From: JAGVSR01 sp963825555
GTDB lineage: Bacteria > Pseudomonadota > Alphaproteobacteria > Rhizobiales > Hyphomicrobiaceae
DNA length: 64,000 nt
Reading direction: 5' to 3'
Assembly (NCBI GenBank): GCA_963825555.1
Contig: CAWGTZ010000020.1
Location: 1-64,000, forward strand
Positions 17,510 to 26,574 of this stretch are shown here, in pieces (position 1 is the stretch's first letter; each line of letters starts with the position of its first letter). A program made the position numbers and the translations under genes. The notes beneath the pieces are model-generated. The model did no database searches. It was not told the origin of the DNA and saw only the letters and a list, made by a program, of their open reading frames with translations.

Positions 17510-17992
17510 TCAACGTCCTACCGGCACCGAATTGGACAAACCCTCCGCACCCATGAAGACGGCAAGAATGCGCATCGGACCGGAGCCCGTATTGCGGCCG
17601 TTGTGGGCCACTTGGATCGCTTCCAAAAGGGCATCTCCAGCCCTGTAGATCCGTTTTCCCTTCTCGCCGTAGTCGACGGTCAATTCGCCATCAAGCATGT
17701 AGCCAAAAGTGGGTACGCCATGCGTATGCCAGCCGGTTTCGGCACCCGGCGGCAACGTAAGGATGGCGGCTGTGATGCGTGCCGGCGCACCTGAAGGATA
17801 GTTCAGTGTCTCGCCTACGATCGTCTGACTCGAGGAGAGCAACGGTAGAAGAGCCCGCGGCGAAGCGGGCGCCTCCGCCGAGGCCATACGTGCAACGGAA
17901 AAACCGGCTGACGCGGCAAGAACCAGGGTCAGCAGGCTGCAGGTGGCGCTGGCAGGGTTGCGGAGGGCGCGCTTTCCGGGCATCTCGAACAT
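17510..17992 (-). CDS. Secreted cupin-domain protein
   Basis: 160 residues with an N-terminal signal or anchor segment (SATCSLLTLVLAASAGFSVA) and a single small beta-barrel cupin domain. The metal-site motifs are visible: GWHTHGVPTFGYMLDGELTV (His-x-His then Glu) and the second motif AIQVAHNG with a His. Such proteins may bind a metal and act as small dioxygenases, isomerases or sensors; the substrate cannot be told. It is transcribed away from the gamma-glutamyltransferase gene with almost no space between, so their promoters must overlap each other's 5' ends. Confidence 0.8.
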   Translation of the reverse strand: MFEMPGKRALRNPASATCSLLTLVLAASAGFSVARMASAEAPASPRALLPLLSSSQTIVGETLNYPSGAPARITAAILTLPPGAETGWHTHGVPTFGYMLDGELTVDYGEKGKRIYRAGDALLEAIQVAHNGRNTGSGPMRILAVFMGAEGLSNSVPVGR

Positions 17993-18003
17993 CCAGGAGT
18001 TTG

Positions 18004-19818
18004 ATGACTACGATGATAACGAGGCTGCCCGGTTCAATGAGCAAGCGCAATCCCGCCATGAGGATTGCGCGCACGACAATGCATCTTCTCATTGCGCTCA
18101 TGCTGGTCACCGGCCTCTCTGCACCGGCTGCGGCTCAACGCGAGCGCATCGAGCCCGAACAATCCACGACGCGGACTGAGGGCACGTTGAACCGGTCAAC
18201 CCGGTTCATGATTTCCACCTCGAACACTCATGCTTCCGAAGCCGGCCGCGAAATCCTGACCGCAGGGGGCTCGGCGGTCGATGCGGCGATTGCCGCGCAA
18301 CTCGTGCTCGGTCTGGTCGAGCCGCAATCCTCAGGCCTCGGCGGCGGCGCGTTCCTGCTCCATTGGAACAAGGCCACACGTGTCCTCAAGGCCTACGATG
18401 GCCGTGAGACCGCCCCCGCGCTGGCCAAGCCCGACCGCTTTTTGGCGGACGGCCAGCCCATGCCGTTCCTGCGCGCCATGAAATCAGGATTGAGCATCGG
18501 CACGCCGGGCCTCGTACGGCTTCTGTGGGATACGCATCAGGCCCACGGGAAACTGCCTTGGGCGCGGCTCTTCGAGAGTGCCATACGGCTTGCCGAGGAG
18601 GGTTTCGCGGTCTCCCCGCGTCTGCATCTTCTTCTTCGCTGGACGGGCCGCGATGCGTTCGATGGCACGGCTCAGAGATACTTCTTCAACGAAGATGGCA
18701 CGCCGCGCGCCATCGGCCATGTGCTCAGAAACCCTGACTATGCCGCCACCCTTCGCATGATTACAGAGAAGGGACCTGACGGTTTCTATACCGGCCCGGT
18801 CGCGGAGGCCATGCTGAAAGCGGTAGCTGTCGCGCCCAATGCACCGGGAGATCTTGCCTCGACCGATCTGGCTGCGTATCGCATCGAAACCCGCGAGCCG
18901 CTATGCGGGACCTACCGCGTCACCAAGGTCTGCAGCATTGGCCCGCCCTCGTCCGGCGGTATCGCCGTCCTGCAGATCCTAAAGATGCTCGAACCGTTCG
19001 ATCTGGGATCAGGGCCGGACGATCGGCTCTCGGCACGAGCCGTCCATCTCATCTCCGAAGCGGAAAAGCTCGCCTATGCCGATCGCAACCGGTACCTCGC
19101 CGACCCCGCCTTCGTGCCCGTCCCGGCGGGCCTGATCGACCCCGCCTACCTCGCCGAACGTGGAAAGCTAATCGACCCTGCGAAGGCGATGCCGCCGCCC
19201 GCACCCGGCCTTCCGCCCGGCATGGACAAACGCACTTTCGGCCGCGATGCCACCCGCGAAACCACTGGAACGAGCCACATTTCGGTCATCGACGGTGCAG
19301 GCAACGCCGTTTCCATGACGACGACGATAGAGGGCGTCTTCGGCTCAGGTGTGATGGCCGCAGGGTTCCTTCTTAACAACGAGCTCACTGATTTCTCCTT
19401 CCAACCCGCCGACTCGGACGGCCAATCGATTGCCAATCGGGTGGAGCCGGGCAAGCGTCCACGCAGCACCATGACGCCGAGCCTCGTCTTCGACGCGGAG
19501 GGCAATCTTCAAGCCGTGCTCGGCTCGCCTGGCGGCGGACGTATCATTCTGTTCGTCACCAAAGCGCTCATCGCGCTGATTGACTGGAAGCTCGATGCCT
19601 ACGAGGCGGCGGCGCTCATGAACTTCGGCAGCATGGGCGGAGCACTCGAGATCGAGTACGATTGGCAGGCCGTCCTGACGGGACTGCGCCTGAAGACCTA
19701 CGGACACGACATCAGCCCTGACCTCATGAACTCCGGCATCAACATCCTTGTGGTACGAGACGGCGGCATCGAAGGCGCGAGCGACCCACGGCGGGAAGGC
19801 GCGGCCCTTGGAGACTGA
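18004..19818 (+). CDS. ggt: Gamma-glutamyltransferase
   Basis: About 604 residues. After a signal peptide (HLLIALMLVTGLSAPAAAQ) the protein has the Ntn-hydrolase layout of gamma-glutamyltransferase: GLVEPQSSGLGGGAFLLHW near the N-terminus, the autoprocessing site with catalytic Thr in ETTGTSHISVID, and late motifs FLLNNELTDFSF and LGSPGGGRI. The enzyme is made as one chain in the periplasm, cuts itself into two subunits, and hydrolyses or transfers the glutamyl group of glutathione and its conjugates. The ATG at 18004 has an AGGAG four bases upstream; ATGs at 18013, 18037 and 18058 are alternatives. The next gene starts 7 bases after the stop. Confidence 0.9.
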   Translation: MTTMITRLPGSMSKRNPAMRIARTTMHLLIALMLVTGLSAPAAAQRERIEPEQSTTRTEGTLNRSTRFMISTSNTHASEAGREILTAGGSAVDAAIAAQLVLGLVEPQSSGLGGGAFLLHWNKATRVLKAYDGRETAPALAKPDRFLADGQPMPFLRAMKSGLSIGTPGLVRLLWDTHQAHGKLPWARLFESAIRLAEEGFAVSPRLHLLLRWTGRDAFDGTAQRYFFNEDGTPRAIGHVLRNPDYAATLRMITEKGPDGFYTGPVAEAMLKAVAVAPNAPGDLASTDLAAYRIETREPLCGTYRVTKVCSIGPPSSGGIAVLQILKMLEPFDLGSGPDDRLSARAVHLISEAEKLAYADRNRYLADPAFVPVPAGLIDPAYLAERGKLIDPAKAMPPPAPGLPPGMDKRTFGRDATRETTGTSHISVIDGAGNAVSMTTTIEGVFGSGVMAAGFLLNNELTDFSFQPADSDGQSIANRVEPGKRPRSTMTPSLVFDAEGNLQAVLGSPGGGRIILFVTKALIALIDWKLDAYEAAALMNFGSMGGALEIEYDWQAVLTGLRLKTYGHDISPDLMNSGINILVVRDGGIEGASDPRREGAALGD

Positions 19819-19824
19819 TCCCCC

Positions 19825-20820
19825 ATGGTAAGGGACCGCATCACCGTGGCTGGCGCCGGGATCCTCGGCCTGTGGCAAGCGCTGACGCTCGCCCGACGGG
19901 GGCATCGCGTAAATCTCATCGACCGGAACGGGGAGCCGCTGGCTCATTCGGCGAGCCATCATGCGGGCGCGATGCTAGCCCCATGGGTGGAAGCCGAATC
20001 CGCACCGGCCCTGGTGCGCGATCTGGGCGTTGAGGGGCTCGGCATATGGCGCGAGACCTATCCGCACGTGATTCTCCTCGGCAGCCTCGTCGTCGCGGCA
20101 CCTCGCGATCAACCGGATCTGGTCCGCTTTGCGCGCCTCACCGAGCGTCACCGGACGCTCGACCGCGATGAGTTGGAAAGCCTGGAACCCGATCTGGCAG
20201 GGCGGTTCCAGTCTGCCCTCTTCTTTCCCGACGAGGCGCATGTCGCCACGCCAGCTGCGATGAGGTTTCTGCTTCAGGCCGTCCAGGAGGCGGGCGCCGA
20301 CGTCCATTTCGGACGGGAACTGGAGGTGGACGACCGCGAAGGCATCATTATTGATTGCCGGGGGCTGGGAGCCCGCGATCGCCTGAAAGATCTGCGCGGG
20401 GTGCGCGGCGAGCGCCTGCTGATCCACTCGACCGACGTCCGCCTCGGGCGCCCAGTGCGGCTGCTGCATCCGCGTCACCCGCTTTATGTAGTCCCGTGGG
20501 GCGAGGGCCGCTATCTCGTCGGGGCAACCATGATCGAAAGCGAGGACGAAGGGCCAGTGTCGGTGCGCTCCGCACTTGAGTTGCTGGGCGCCGCCTACGC
20601 GCTACATCCGGCATTGGGCGAAGCGGAGATCCTGGAGATGAGCGCCGGTGTGCGCCCGGCCTTCCCAGACAACGTCCCCCGCGCTCGGGTGACTGATGGC
20701 GGACGCAGCGTCTTGGTGAATGGGGCATACCGGCACGGATTCCTGCTCGCCCCCGTCCTCGCCAAGGCCGTCGCGGACTATCTGACGGACGGCACCCCGC
20801 ATCCGCTTCTCACCATTTGA
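19825..20820 (+). CDS. FAD-dependent oxidoreductase, DAO/ThiO-like
   Basis: 331 residues. The N-terminus has a Rossmann dinucleotide site (VAGAGILGLWQALTLARRGH, GxGxxG) and ends with the family's C-terminal GAYRHGFLLAPVLA, in which the flavin is bound. The segment HHAGAMLAPWVEAES resembles the AGMLAP-x-x-E stretch of glycine oxidase ThiO. It could oxidise glycine or another amino acid, but no thiamine genes are near, so ThiO is not assigned. It follows the gamma-glutamyltransferase gene after 6 bases and is probably co-transcribed with it, hinting at a role in amino acids released from glutathione; this link is inference. Confidence 0.75.
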   Translation: MVRDRITVAGAGILGLWQALTLARRGHRVNLIDRNGEPLAHSASHHAGAMLAPWVEAESAPALVRDLGVEGLGIWRETYPHVILLGSLVVAAPRDQPDLVRFARLTERHRTLDRDELESLEPDLAGRFQSALFFPDEAHVATPAAMRFLLQAVQEAGADVHFGRELEVDDREGIIIDCRGLGARDRLKDLRGVRGERLLIHSTDVRLGRPVRLLHPRHPLYVVPWGEGRYLVGATMIESEDEGPVSVRSALELLGAAYALHPALGEAEILEMSAGVRPAFPDNVPRARVTDGGRSVLVNGAYRHGFLLAPVLAKAVADYLTDGTPHPLLTI

Positions 20821-20878
20821 CCCCCCCGTCGCATTTGTCCTGTGGTCTCGCTAGGCCGGGGTCGCTATTCTCCCGGCC

Positions 20879-21658
20879 ATGACAGACACCGACAACCGCC
20901 CACAGGGCGACACCAGCCGCACCTTCGGGTTCCGCGAAGTCCGCGAGGACGAACGGCAAAGACTCGTCAACGACGTGTTCTCGCGCGTCGCCGAGCGCTA
21001 CGATCTTATGAACGACTTGATGTCGGGCGGCCTGCACCGGCTCTGGAAATCCGATTTCGTATCGATGGTAAACCCACCGCGAGGTGAGGCGTCGTTTCGG
21101 CTGCTCGACGTCGCGGGAGGAACCGGAGACATCGCGATGCGGACGCTGAACGCAGGCGGCCCGGGGACGACCGCGGTTATCTGCGACATCAGCCCGGAGA
21201 TGCTCGACGTCGGCCGCCGCCGCGTGGCGGAGGGCGGCCTGTCCGAACGCATCACTCTCATCGAAGGCAACGCGGAAGCCTTGCCCTTCCCTGACAAGAG
21301 CTTCGACGCCTACACGATCTCATTCGGCATCCGAAACGTGACACATATCGACCACGCCTTGTCGGAAGCCTATCGCGTGCTGAAGACCGGCGGACATTTC
21401 CTGTGCCTGGAGTTTTCGGAGGTCCAGGTGCCAATGCTCGACCGGCTCTACGACTTCCACTCTTTCGAGGTCATTCCACGGCTCGGCGAACTGGCGGCGG
21501 GTGACGCCCAGCCCTACCAGTATCTCGTGGAATCGATCCGGAAGTTTCCCAAGCAGGAACGCTTCGCTGAGATGATCCGGGAGGCCGGCTTCGCAAACGT
21601 CACCTACCGCAACCTGACGGGCGGCATTGCCGCGATCCACAGCGGCTGGCGGATCTAG
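20879..21658 (+). CDS. ubiE: UbiE/COQ5 C-methyltransferase (ubiquinone biosynthesis)
   Basis: 259 residues. The SAM-binding motif LDVAGGTGDIAMR (about 71-83) and the family segments VFSRVAERYDLMNDLMSGG and FPDKSFDAYTISFGIRNVT mark it as a UbiE/COQ5 methyltransferase, which methylates the ring of the 2-polyprenyl-6-methoxy-benzoquinol intermediate in ubiquinone synthesis. The extra N-terminal residues (about 1-20) are common in alphaproteobacteria. In many relatives ubiE stands beside ubiB and fpg; these are not seen here. It lies 58 bases after the oxidoreductase gene on the same strand. Confidence 0.93.
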   Translation: MTDTDNRPQGDTSRTFGFREVREDERQRLVNDVFSRVAERYDLMNDLMSGGLHRLWKSDFVSMVNPPRGEASFRLLDVAGGTGDIAMRTLNAGGPGTTAVICDISPEMLDVGRRRVAEGGLSERITLIEGNAEALPFPDKSFDAYTISFGIRNVTHIDHALSEAYRVLKTGGHFLCLEFSEVQVPMLDRLYDFHSFEVIPRLGELAAGDAQPYQYLVESIRKFPKQERFAEMIREAGFANVTYRNLTGGIAAIHSGWRI

Positions 21659-21676
21659 TGCGCGCGGGCAACGCAA

Positions 21677-21877
21677 TCAGAACGCCGCGCCGGAGCGCAC
21701 GCCCACGCGCCGCAGTATGATCGCCAGCGGACAAAACCCGGTAAACGCCGATTGGAACAAGTTGAAGCCCACGAATGCCGTGAGCAGCAGCCAGTAAGGA
21801 CTTACCGTCTGCGCAAGCACGAGACTGGCGAGGATCATCAAGCCCGCAAAGGCCATCACCATACGATCAATCGTCAT
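21677..21877 (-). CDS. DUF2892 family small membrane protein
   Basis: 66 residues with two membrane helices (VMAFAGLMILASLVLAQTVS and LLLTAFVGFNLFQSAFTGFC). The short FTGFCPL segment with a cysteine is the family mark. DUF2892 domains are often fused to, or beside, rhodaneses and sulfur-handling genes. The ATG at 21877 overlaps the stop of the persulfide-sensor regulator (ATGA), and an AAGGAA site precedes it. It probably helps in membrane sulfur transport or cell-envelope sulfur handling; its precise activity is unknown. Confidence 0.85.
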   Translation of the reverse strand: MTIDRMVMAFAGLMILASLVLAQTVSPYWLLLTAFVGFNLFQSAFTGFCPLAIILRRVGVRSGAAF

Positions 21878-22200
21878 TTTGTAATTCCTTTCGGCGCATT
21901 CTTCTGCGGCGCGCAAAACATTTCGTGCAAGACGCCCATCAGGCGAACGACGCGCTGATCCGACAGGCTATAGTAGATTGATTGCGCGTCACGCCGTGTG
22001 AGGACCAGGTTCGCCTCCCGCAGCTTTGCCAGATGCTGCGACAGCGCAGATTGACTGAGCGGTACACGTTCCTCCAGCTCCGAGACACTGCGCTCACCTG
22101 TCGTAAGTTCGCAGAGAATCAGAAGACGATTCTGATTGGATATCGCCTTCAGGAACGCGGCTGCGTCAGCACTGTTCGATGTCAGCTCTTGCACATCCAT
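21874..22200 (-). CDS. ArsR-family regulator, SqrR/BigR-type persulfide sensor
   Basis: 108 residues of the ArsR winged-helix family (SVSELEERVPLSQSALSQHL, then AQSIYYSLSD). Cys30 (LILCEL) and Cys96 (EMFCAP) are separated by 66 residues, the same spacing as Cys41-Cys107 of SqrR and the matching pair of BigR, which form a tetrasulfide bond and release DNA in the presence of reactive sulfur. No other metal-binding Cys cluster of SmtB type is seen. It forms an operon with the DUF2892 gene and lies back to back with the efflux operon, so it may control both. The ATG at 22200 is chosen; 22236 would add 12 residues without similarity. Confidence 0.85.
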   Translation of the reverse strand: MDVQELTSNSADAAAFLKAISNQNRLLILCELTTGERSVSELEERVPLSQSALSQHLAKLREANLVLTRRDAQSIYYSLSDQRVVRLMGVLHEMFCAPQKNAPKGITK

Positions 22201-22276
22201 GGATGATACTTTAGCTTTCTCTAATATTCCGGTCAAGGGCTCTACTGCCCAGCTACGGAAAAAGGATCAATTCACG

Positions 22277-23315
22277 ATGACATTACACGGATCAGGGCGT
22301 GCCGGATTTCTAAGCCTCGCCCTCCTCATGTCTTGTTCCATGACATTCGAGACCCGCGCGGAAGGTCCACCAACAGACCCGACAGGATTTGTCGTGACTG
22401 CCACGAAGGTCGACGACTTCAAGTCCGTTTATGCCACCGTGCGCACGCGCGACCTCGTGCAAGCCCGCGTACGCACGCCCGGTACGATTACGACCCTCAG
22501 CGTGGACGAAGGCGATCTCGTCAAAACCGGCCAAGTCCTGGCACAAGTCGCCGATCCCAAGATCGCGCTGACCATCAAGGGCCTCGATGCCCGCATCGTT
22601 GCCGCCCAGTCCAGGCTTGAAACCGCGAAGTCAGAGCTGGACCGCGCCAAAGCGCTTCTTGCGAAGGGGGTAACGGCACAGTCGCGCGTTGATCAGGCTC
22701 AGACGGCCTTCGACGTGGCCGAAAATGACCTTAAGGCGGCGCGCGCGGAACTCTCCGTAACAAAGACGCAGATCGAGGAAGGCGATGTGCTGGCGCCGGC
22801 CGATGGCCGCGTACTCAAGGTACCGGTCACCGAGGGCAGCGTCGTGATGCCGGGCGAGGCTATCGCGAACATCGCCGCCAATGCCTACCTCCTCCGCCTC
22901 GAACTCCCCGAGCGGCAGGCGCGCTTCATCAAGGTTGGTGATCCCGTCCGGATTGCGGGCCGGAGCCTCGAAGCAGGCGATATCCCGCTGACCGAGGGAC
23001 GGATCACCCAAGTCTATCCGGAAGTACAGAGCGGACGCGTCATCGCAGACGCCGAGGCGCCAGGGCTCGAACTCGTTCTTCATCGGGGAGCGAATTCTCG
23101 TCTGGCTCTCGGCTGGCGAACGCGAAACATTCCTTATCCCGCGCAAGTTCCTCATAAACCGCTACGGCGTCGATTTCGTCCGCGTGGCGGATTCTTCCGG
23201 CGACCCCCACGATGTTGTGGTGCAAATCGGCCCCGCGACCCAGCGCGCAGGTGGCCAAGACAGCGTCGAGATCCTGACCGGCCTTACCGCAGGCGACCGT
23301 CTGGTGCAGCCATGA
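22277..23315 (+). pseudogene. RND efflux membrane-fusion (periplasmic adaptor) protein, one frameshift
   Basis: The ATG at 22277 (AAGGA site upstream) starts a signal peptide and a HlyD/AcrA-type adaptor: the biotinyl-lipoyl half motifs (VRTPGTITTLSVDEGDLV and EGDVLAPADGRVLKVPV), a coiled-coil hairpin (about 100-165) and a beta-barrel region. The frame fails near 23063-23075. In the next frame the expected end of the adaptor (SFFIGERILVWLSAGERETF and then DRLVQP) runs to a TGA at 23313-23315, overlapping the ATG of the RND pump by four bases. As read, the original frame runs on into the pump gene, giving an artificial 1400-residue fusion. The shift is probably a single extra base. A corrected gene would encode about 345 residues. 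Confidence 0.8.
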
Positions 23316-26300
23316 CACAGCCCACGCATCTGGGGATCTCGGGCTATCTGACCCGTGCCTTCATTCAGTCGCCTCTAACACCGCTGATCCTGTTGACGGG
23401 CCTCGCGCTCGGTCTTCTCGCGCTTGCGGCCCTGCCGCGCGAGGAAGAGCCGCAAATCTCGGTGCCCATGGTCGACATTTTCGTCAATGCCGACGGCCTG
23501 AAGGCGCAGGATGCCGTTCGCCTCGTCACCGAGCCCCTCGAGACCATCGTCAAGGCCATCAATGGCGTCGAACACGTCTATTCCAATACCGAGGACGACA
23601 GGGTCGTTGTCACCGCCCGATTCCTCGTCGGCACATCCTCCGACGAAGCGATCCTGCGCGTGCACGAGAAAGTGCGGGCCAATTACGATCGTATACCGAC
23701 AGGCATACCCGAGCCGCTGATCATCGGTCGCGGGATCGACGACGTGGCGATCGTCACGCTCACGCTCGCCCCCAAGCCCGGCAATACCCGCACCGACGAC
23801 AATGCGCTCTTCGACATCGCACAGAACTTGCAGGTGGAAATCGCCAAGCTCCAGGATGTGGGGCTTTCCTACATCGTTGGCGGACGGCCGGATCAGATCC
23901 GCGTGGAGCCGGACCCGGAGCGGCTCGCGAAATACGGCATCACGCTTGCGCAGCTCCTCGGCAAAGTTAAGGAAGCCAATCGCTCCTACCTCGCCGGACG
24001 CGTGCGCCAGGAGAATGCAAGCAAGGCGGTGACTGCCGGTCAGACCCTGCAGGGCATCCCGGATATCGGCCTACTGCAGATCACGGCACGTGACGGCCGC
24101 CCCGTCTACCTCCGCGACGTTGCCAACGTCGTCGTAGGCGCCAAACCGCTAGAGCATCAGGTTTGGCATTTCGCAAAGAATTCTGACGGCGTTCTGGAAC
24201 GCACCCCCGCCGTCACCGTCGCCTTCGCCAAGCGTGCGGGTGCCAACGCTGTCGTTATCTCCGAAGAGATCGTTCACCGCCTTGAGTCCCTGCGCGGCTC
24301 GCTCGTGCCGGAAGACGTAGACGTTCACATCACCCGCAACTACGGCGAAACAGCCAGCGAGAAGGCAGATGAGTTGCTTTTCCATCTGGCGCTGGCGACC
24401 GTTTCCATCGTGCTGCTGGTCGGCTTCGCCATCGGCTGGCGTGAAGGCATCGTCGTCCTCATCGTCATCCCGACCACTATCCTGCTGACGCTCTTCGCAT
24501 CCTGGCTGTTCGGCTACACCATCAACCGCGTCAGCCTGTTCGCGCTTATATTCTCGATCGGCATCCTCGTCGACGACGCCATCGTGATCATCGAGAACAT
24601 CGCGCGGCACTGGGCCATGCACGACGGCCGCAGCCGGATCCAGGCGGCGATCGATGCCGTGGCCGAAGTCGGCAACCCCACGATCATTGCAACAGCGACC
24701 GTTGTTGCGGCTCTTCTCCCGATGCTGTTCGTCTCGGGTCTCATGGGCCCCTACATGAGTCCGATCCCGGCCAACGCCTCGGCCGCCATGATCCTTTCGT
24801 TCTTCGTCGCGGTGATGATCACGCCCTGGCTGATGATGCGCATCAGCGGCCGGGCACCCGTGCACGCGCAAGACCACGCTTCCGACGGCGGGCGCCTCGG
24901 TCGCGCCTATGTAGCAGCCGCACGTCCCATCATCGCCTCGCGTGCCACCGCTTGGGCCTTCCTGCTGGCGGTCGGCGTGGCCACCCTGCTCTCGCTCATG
25001 CTGTTCGCCACCAAGTCGGTGACCGTGAAACTTTTGCCGTTCGATGACAAATCTGAGTTGCAGGTCGTCGTGGATCTGCCGCGCGGGGAGTCCCTTGAAG
25101 CCACCGACCGCGTGCTCTCGGCAGCCGCCCAACGGCTTGCTACACTCCCCGAATTGTCGTCGATCCAGGCCTATATTGGAACGGCCGCACCCTTCAACTT
25201 CAACGGTCTCGTGCGCCATTCCTACCTGCGCCGCGAGCCTCAGCTCGGCGATCTTCAAGTGAACCTGGCTCCCAAAGCGGAGCGCAACCGGACCAGCCAC
25301 GAGATTGCACTCGACGCGCGGGAACGGCTGCTAGGTCTGCCCGCACCGGAGGGCACTGTCGTCAAGGTCGTGGAAGTGCCGCCCGGCCCGCCGGTCATCG
25401 CTACGCTGCTTGCCGAAGTCTACGGGGCGGACCCGGAGAAGCGCCGCGAAACAGCCCGGCAGCTTCGTGAGATCTTCCGATCGGTCGACTTTATCGTCGA
25501 CGACGACGTGAGCTTCGGCACGCGTCCCGCTCCCCGAATGCGCTTCTCGCTCGATCAGGAAAACCTTGAATTCTACAAGGTCGCAGAAGGCGACGTTTAC
25601 GACACGATCTCCATGTATCTCGGTGGCACGCCGGTCGGCTACTCTCACAAGGGGGGCGGCCGTCATCCGGTCGAGATCGCCGTGCAGTTGCCCAAGAGGG
25701 ACCTCACCATTACCGAGGCCATGCTGGCGACGCCCGTACCCGCAAACGCCCTTCCAGGCGAGCGCGGACTGGTGGAACTCGGCGATGTCGTCAAAGTGTC
25801 CGAGGAGCAGGCCTCCTATCCGATCTTCCGTCGCAACGGCCGCCCTGCCGAAATGGTGATGGCCGAATTGGCCGGCACCTTCGAGGCACCGATCTACGGC
25901 ATGCTGGCCGTCGCGGATCTCGTCGAGACGCACGACTGGGGCACGCTACCCAAGCCCGAGATCCGCTTCGCTGGACAACCCGACGGCGATACTTCCGTCA
26001 TGCTCTGGGATGGCGAGTGGGAAGTAACGTATGTCACCTTCCGCGACATGGGCGGCGCATTTGCCGTGGCTCTCTTCGCCATCTACGCGCTGGTCGTGGC
26101 GCAATTCGGATCTTTCAAGCTTCCGCTCGTCATTCTGACGCCTGTGCCGCTAACGCTCATCGGCATCATGGTTGGCCATTGGCTGTTCGGTGCCGCGTTC
26201 ACCGCAACGTCGATGATCGGCTTCATCGCCCTGGCCGGCATCATAGTGCGAAACTCGATCTTGCTCGTGGACTTCATCTCCCACCGGCGAACGAGCGGCG

Positions 26301-26566
26301 CACCATTGCGCGATGTCTTGCTTGAGGCCGGCGCAATACGGTTCAAGCCGATTCTGTTGACGGCACTGGCAGCTATGATCGGCGCGGCCGTCATTCTCGC
26401 CGATCCAATTTTCCAGGGGCTTGCGATTTCGCTTCTGTTCGGACTCGCATCATCAACGCTGCTGACCGTTCTCGTCATTCCCGCGATCTACATCGCATTG
26501 CGTGACGACGGCCGGCCGCCGGATCCGAACGTCAAGATCGAAACGGCTGAAATCGCGGGGGCCTGA
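23312..26566 (+). CDS. RND efflux pump, inner membrane transporter
   Basis: 1084 residues. It has the twelve-helix RND plan with two large periplasmic loops: TM1 (PLTPLILLTGLALGLLALAA), the TM4 proton-relay segment with adjacent aspartates (FSIGILVDDAIVIIENI, about residues 420-436) and the helices of the second half (ALVVAQFGSFKLPLVILTPV, GFIALAGIIVRNSILLVDF). It exports small molecules with the adaptor encoded upstream, start overlapping the adaptor stop by ATGA. No outer membrane channel gene follows. The operon is divergent from the persulfide sensor, suggesting export of a sulfur-stress compound or of an inhibitor, but the substrate is unknown. It ends 8 bases from a convergent gene. Confidence 0.93.
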   Translation: MTQPTHLGISGYLTRAFIQSPLTPLILLTGLALGLLALAALPREEEPQISVPMVDIFVNADGLKAQDAVRLVTEPLETIVKAINGVEHVYSNTEDDRVVVTARFLVGTSSDEAILRVHEKVRANYDRIPTGIPEPLIIGRGIDDVAIVTLTLAPKPGNTRTDDNALFDIAQNLQVEIAKLQDVGLSYIVGGRPDQIRVEPDPERLAKYGITLAQLLGKVKEANRSYLAGRVRQENASKAVTAGQTLQGIPDIGLLQITARDGRPVYLRDVANVVVGAKPLEHQVWHFAKNSDGVLERTPAVTVAFAKRAGANAVVISEEIVHRLESLRGSLVPEDVDVHITRNYGETASEKADELLFHLALATVSIVLLVGFAIGWREGIVVLIVIPTTILLTLFASWLFGYTINRVSLFALIFSIGILVDDAIVIIENIARHWAMHDGRSRIQAAIDAVAEVGNPTIIATATVVAALLPMLFVSGLMGPYMSPIPANASAAMILSFFVAVMITPWLMMRISGRAPVHAQDHASDGGRLGRAYVAAARPIIASRATAWAFLLAVGVATLLSLMLFATKSVTVKLLPFDDKSELQVVVDLPRGESLEATDRVLSAAAQRLATLPELSSIQAYIGTAAPFNFNGLVRHSYLRREPQLGDLQVNLAPKAERNRTSHEIALDARERLLGLPAPEGTVVKVVEVPPGPPVIATLLAEVYGADPEKRRETARQLREIFRSVDFIVDDDVSFGTRPAPRMRFSLDQENLEFYKVAEGDVYDTISMYLGGTPVGYSHKGGGRHPVEIAVQLPKRDLTITEAMLATPVPANALPGERGLVELGDVVKVSEEQASYPIFRRNGRPAEMVMAELAGTFEAPIYGMLAVADLVETHDWGTLPKPEIRFAGQPDGDTSVMLWDGEWEVTYVTFRDMGGAFAVALFAIYALVVAQFGSFKLPLVILTPVPLTLIGIMVGHWLFGAAFTATSMIGFIALAGIIVRNSILLVDFISHRRTSGAPLRDVLLEAGAIRFKPILLTALAAMIGAAVILADPIFQGLAISLLFGLASSTLLTVLVIPAIYIALRDDGRPPDPNVKIETAEIAGA

Positions 26567-26574
26567 AGGGCCGG

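Noticed and set aside
24149..25300. Leftward 383-codon open frame inside the RND pump gene
   Set aside because: Antisense shadow with low-complexity composition.
22136..26566. A single adaptor-RND fusion protein of about 1476 residues
   Set aside because: The adaptor's true C-terminus is in another frame, ending with a TGA that overlaps the pump's ATG. The fusion arises from one indel.
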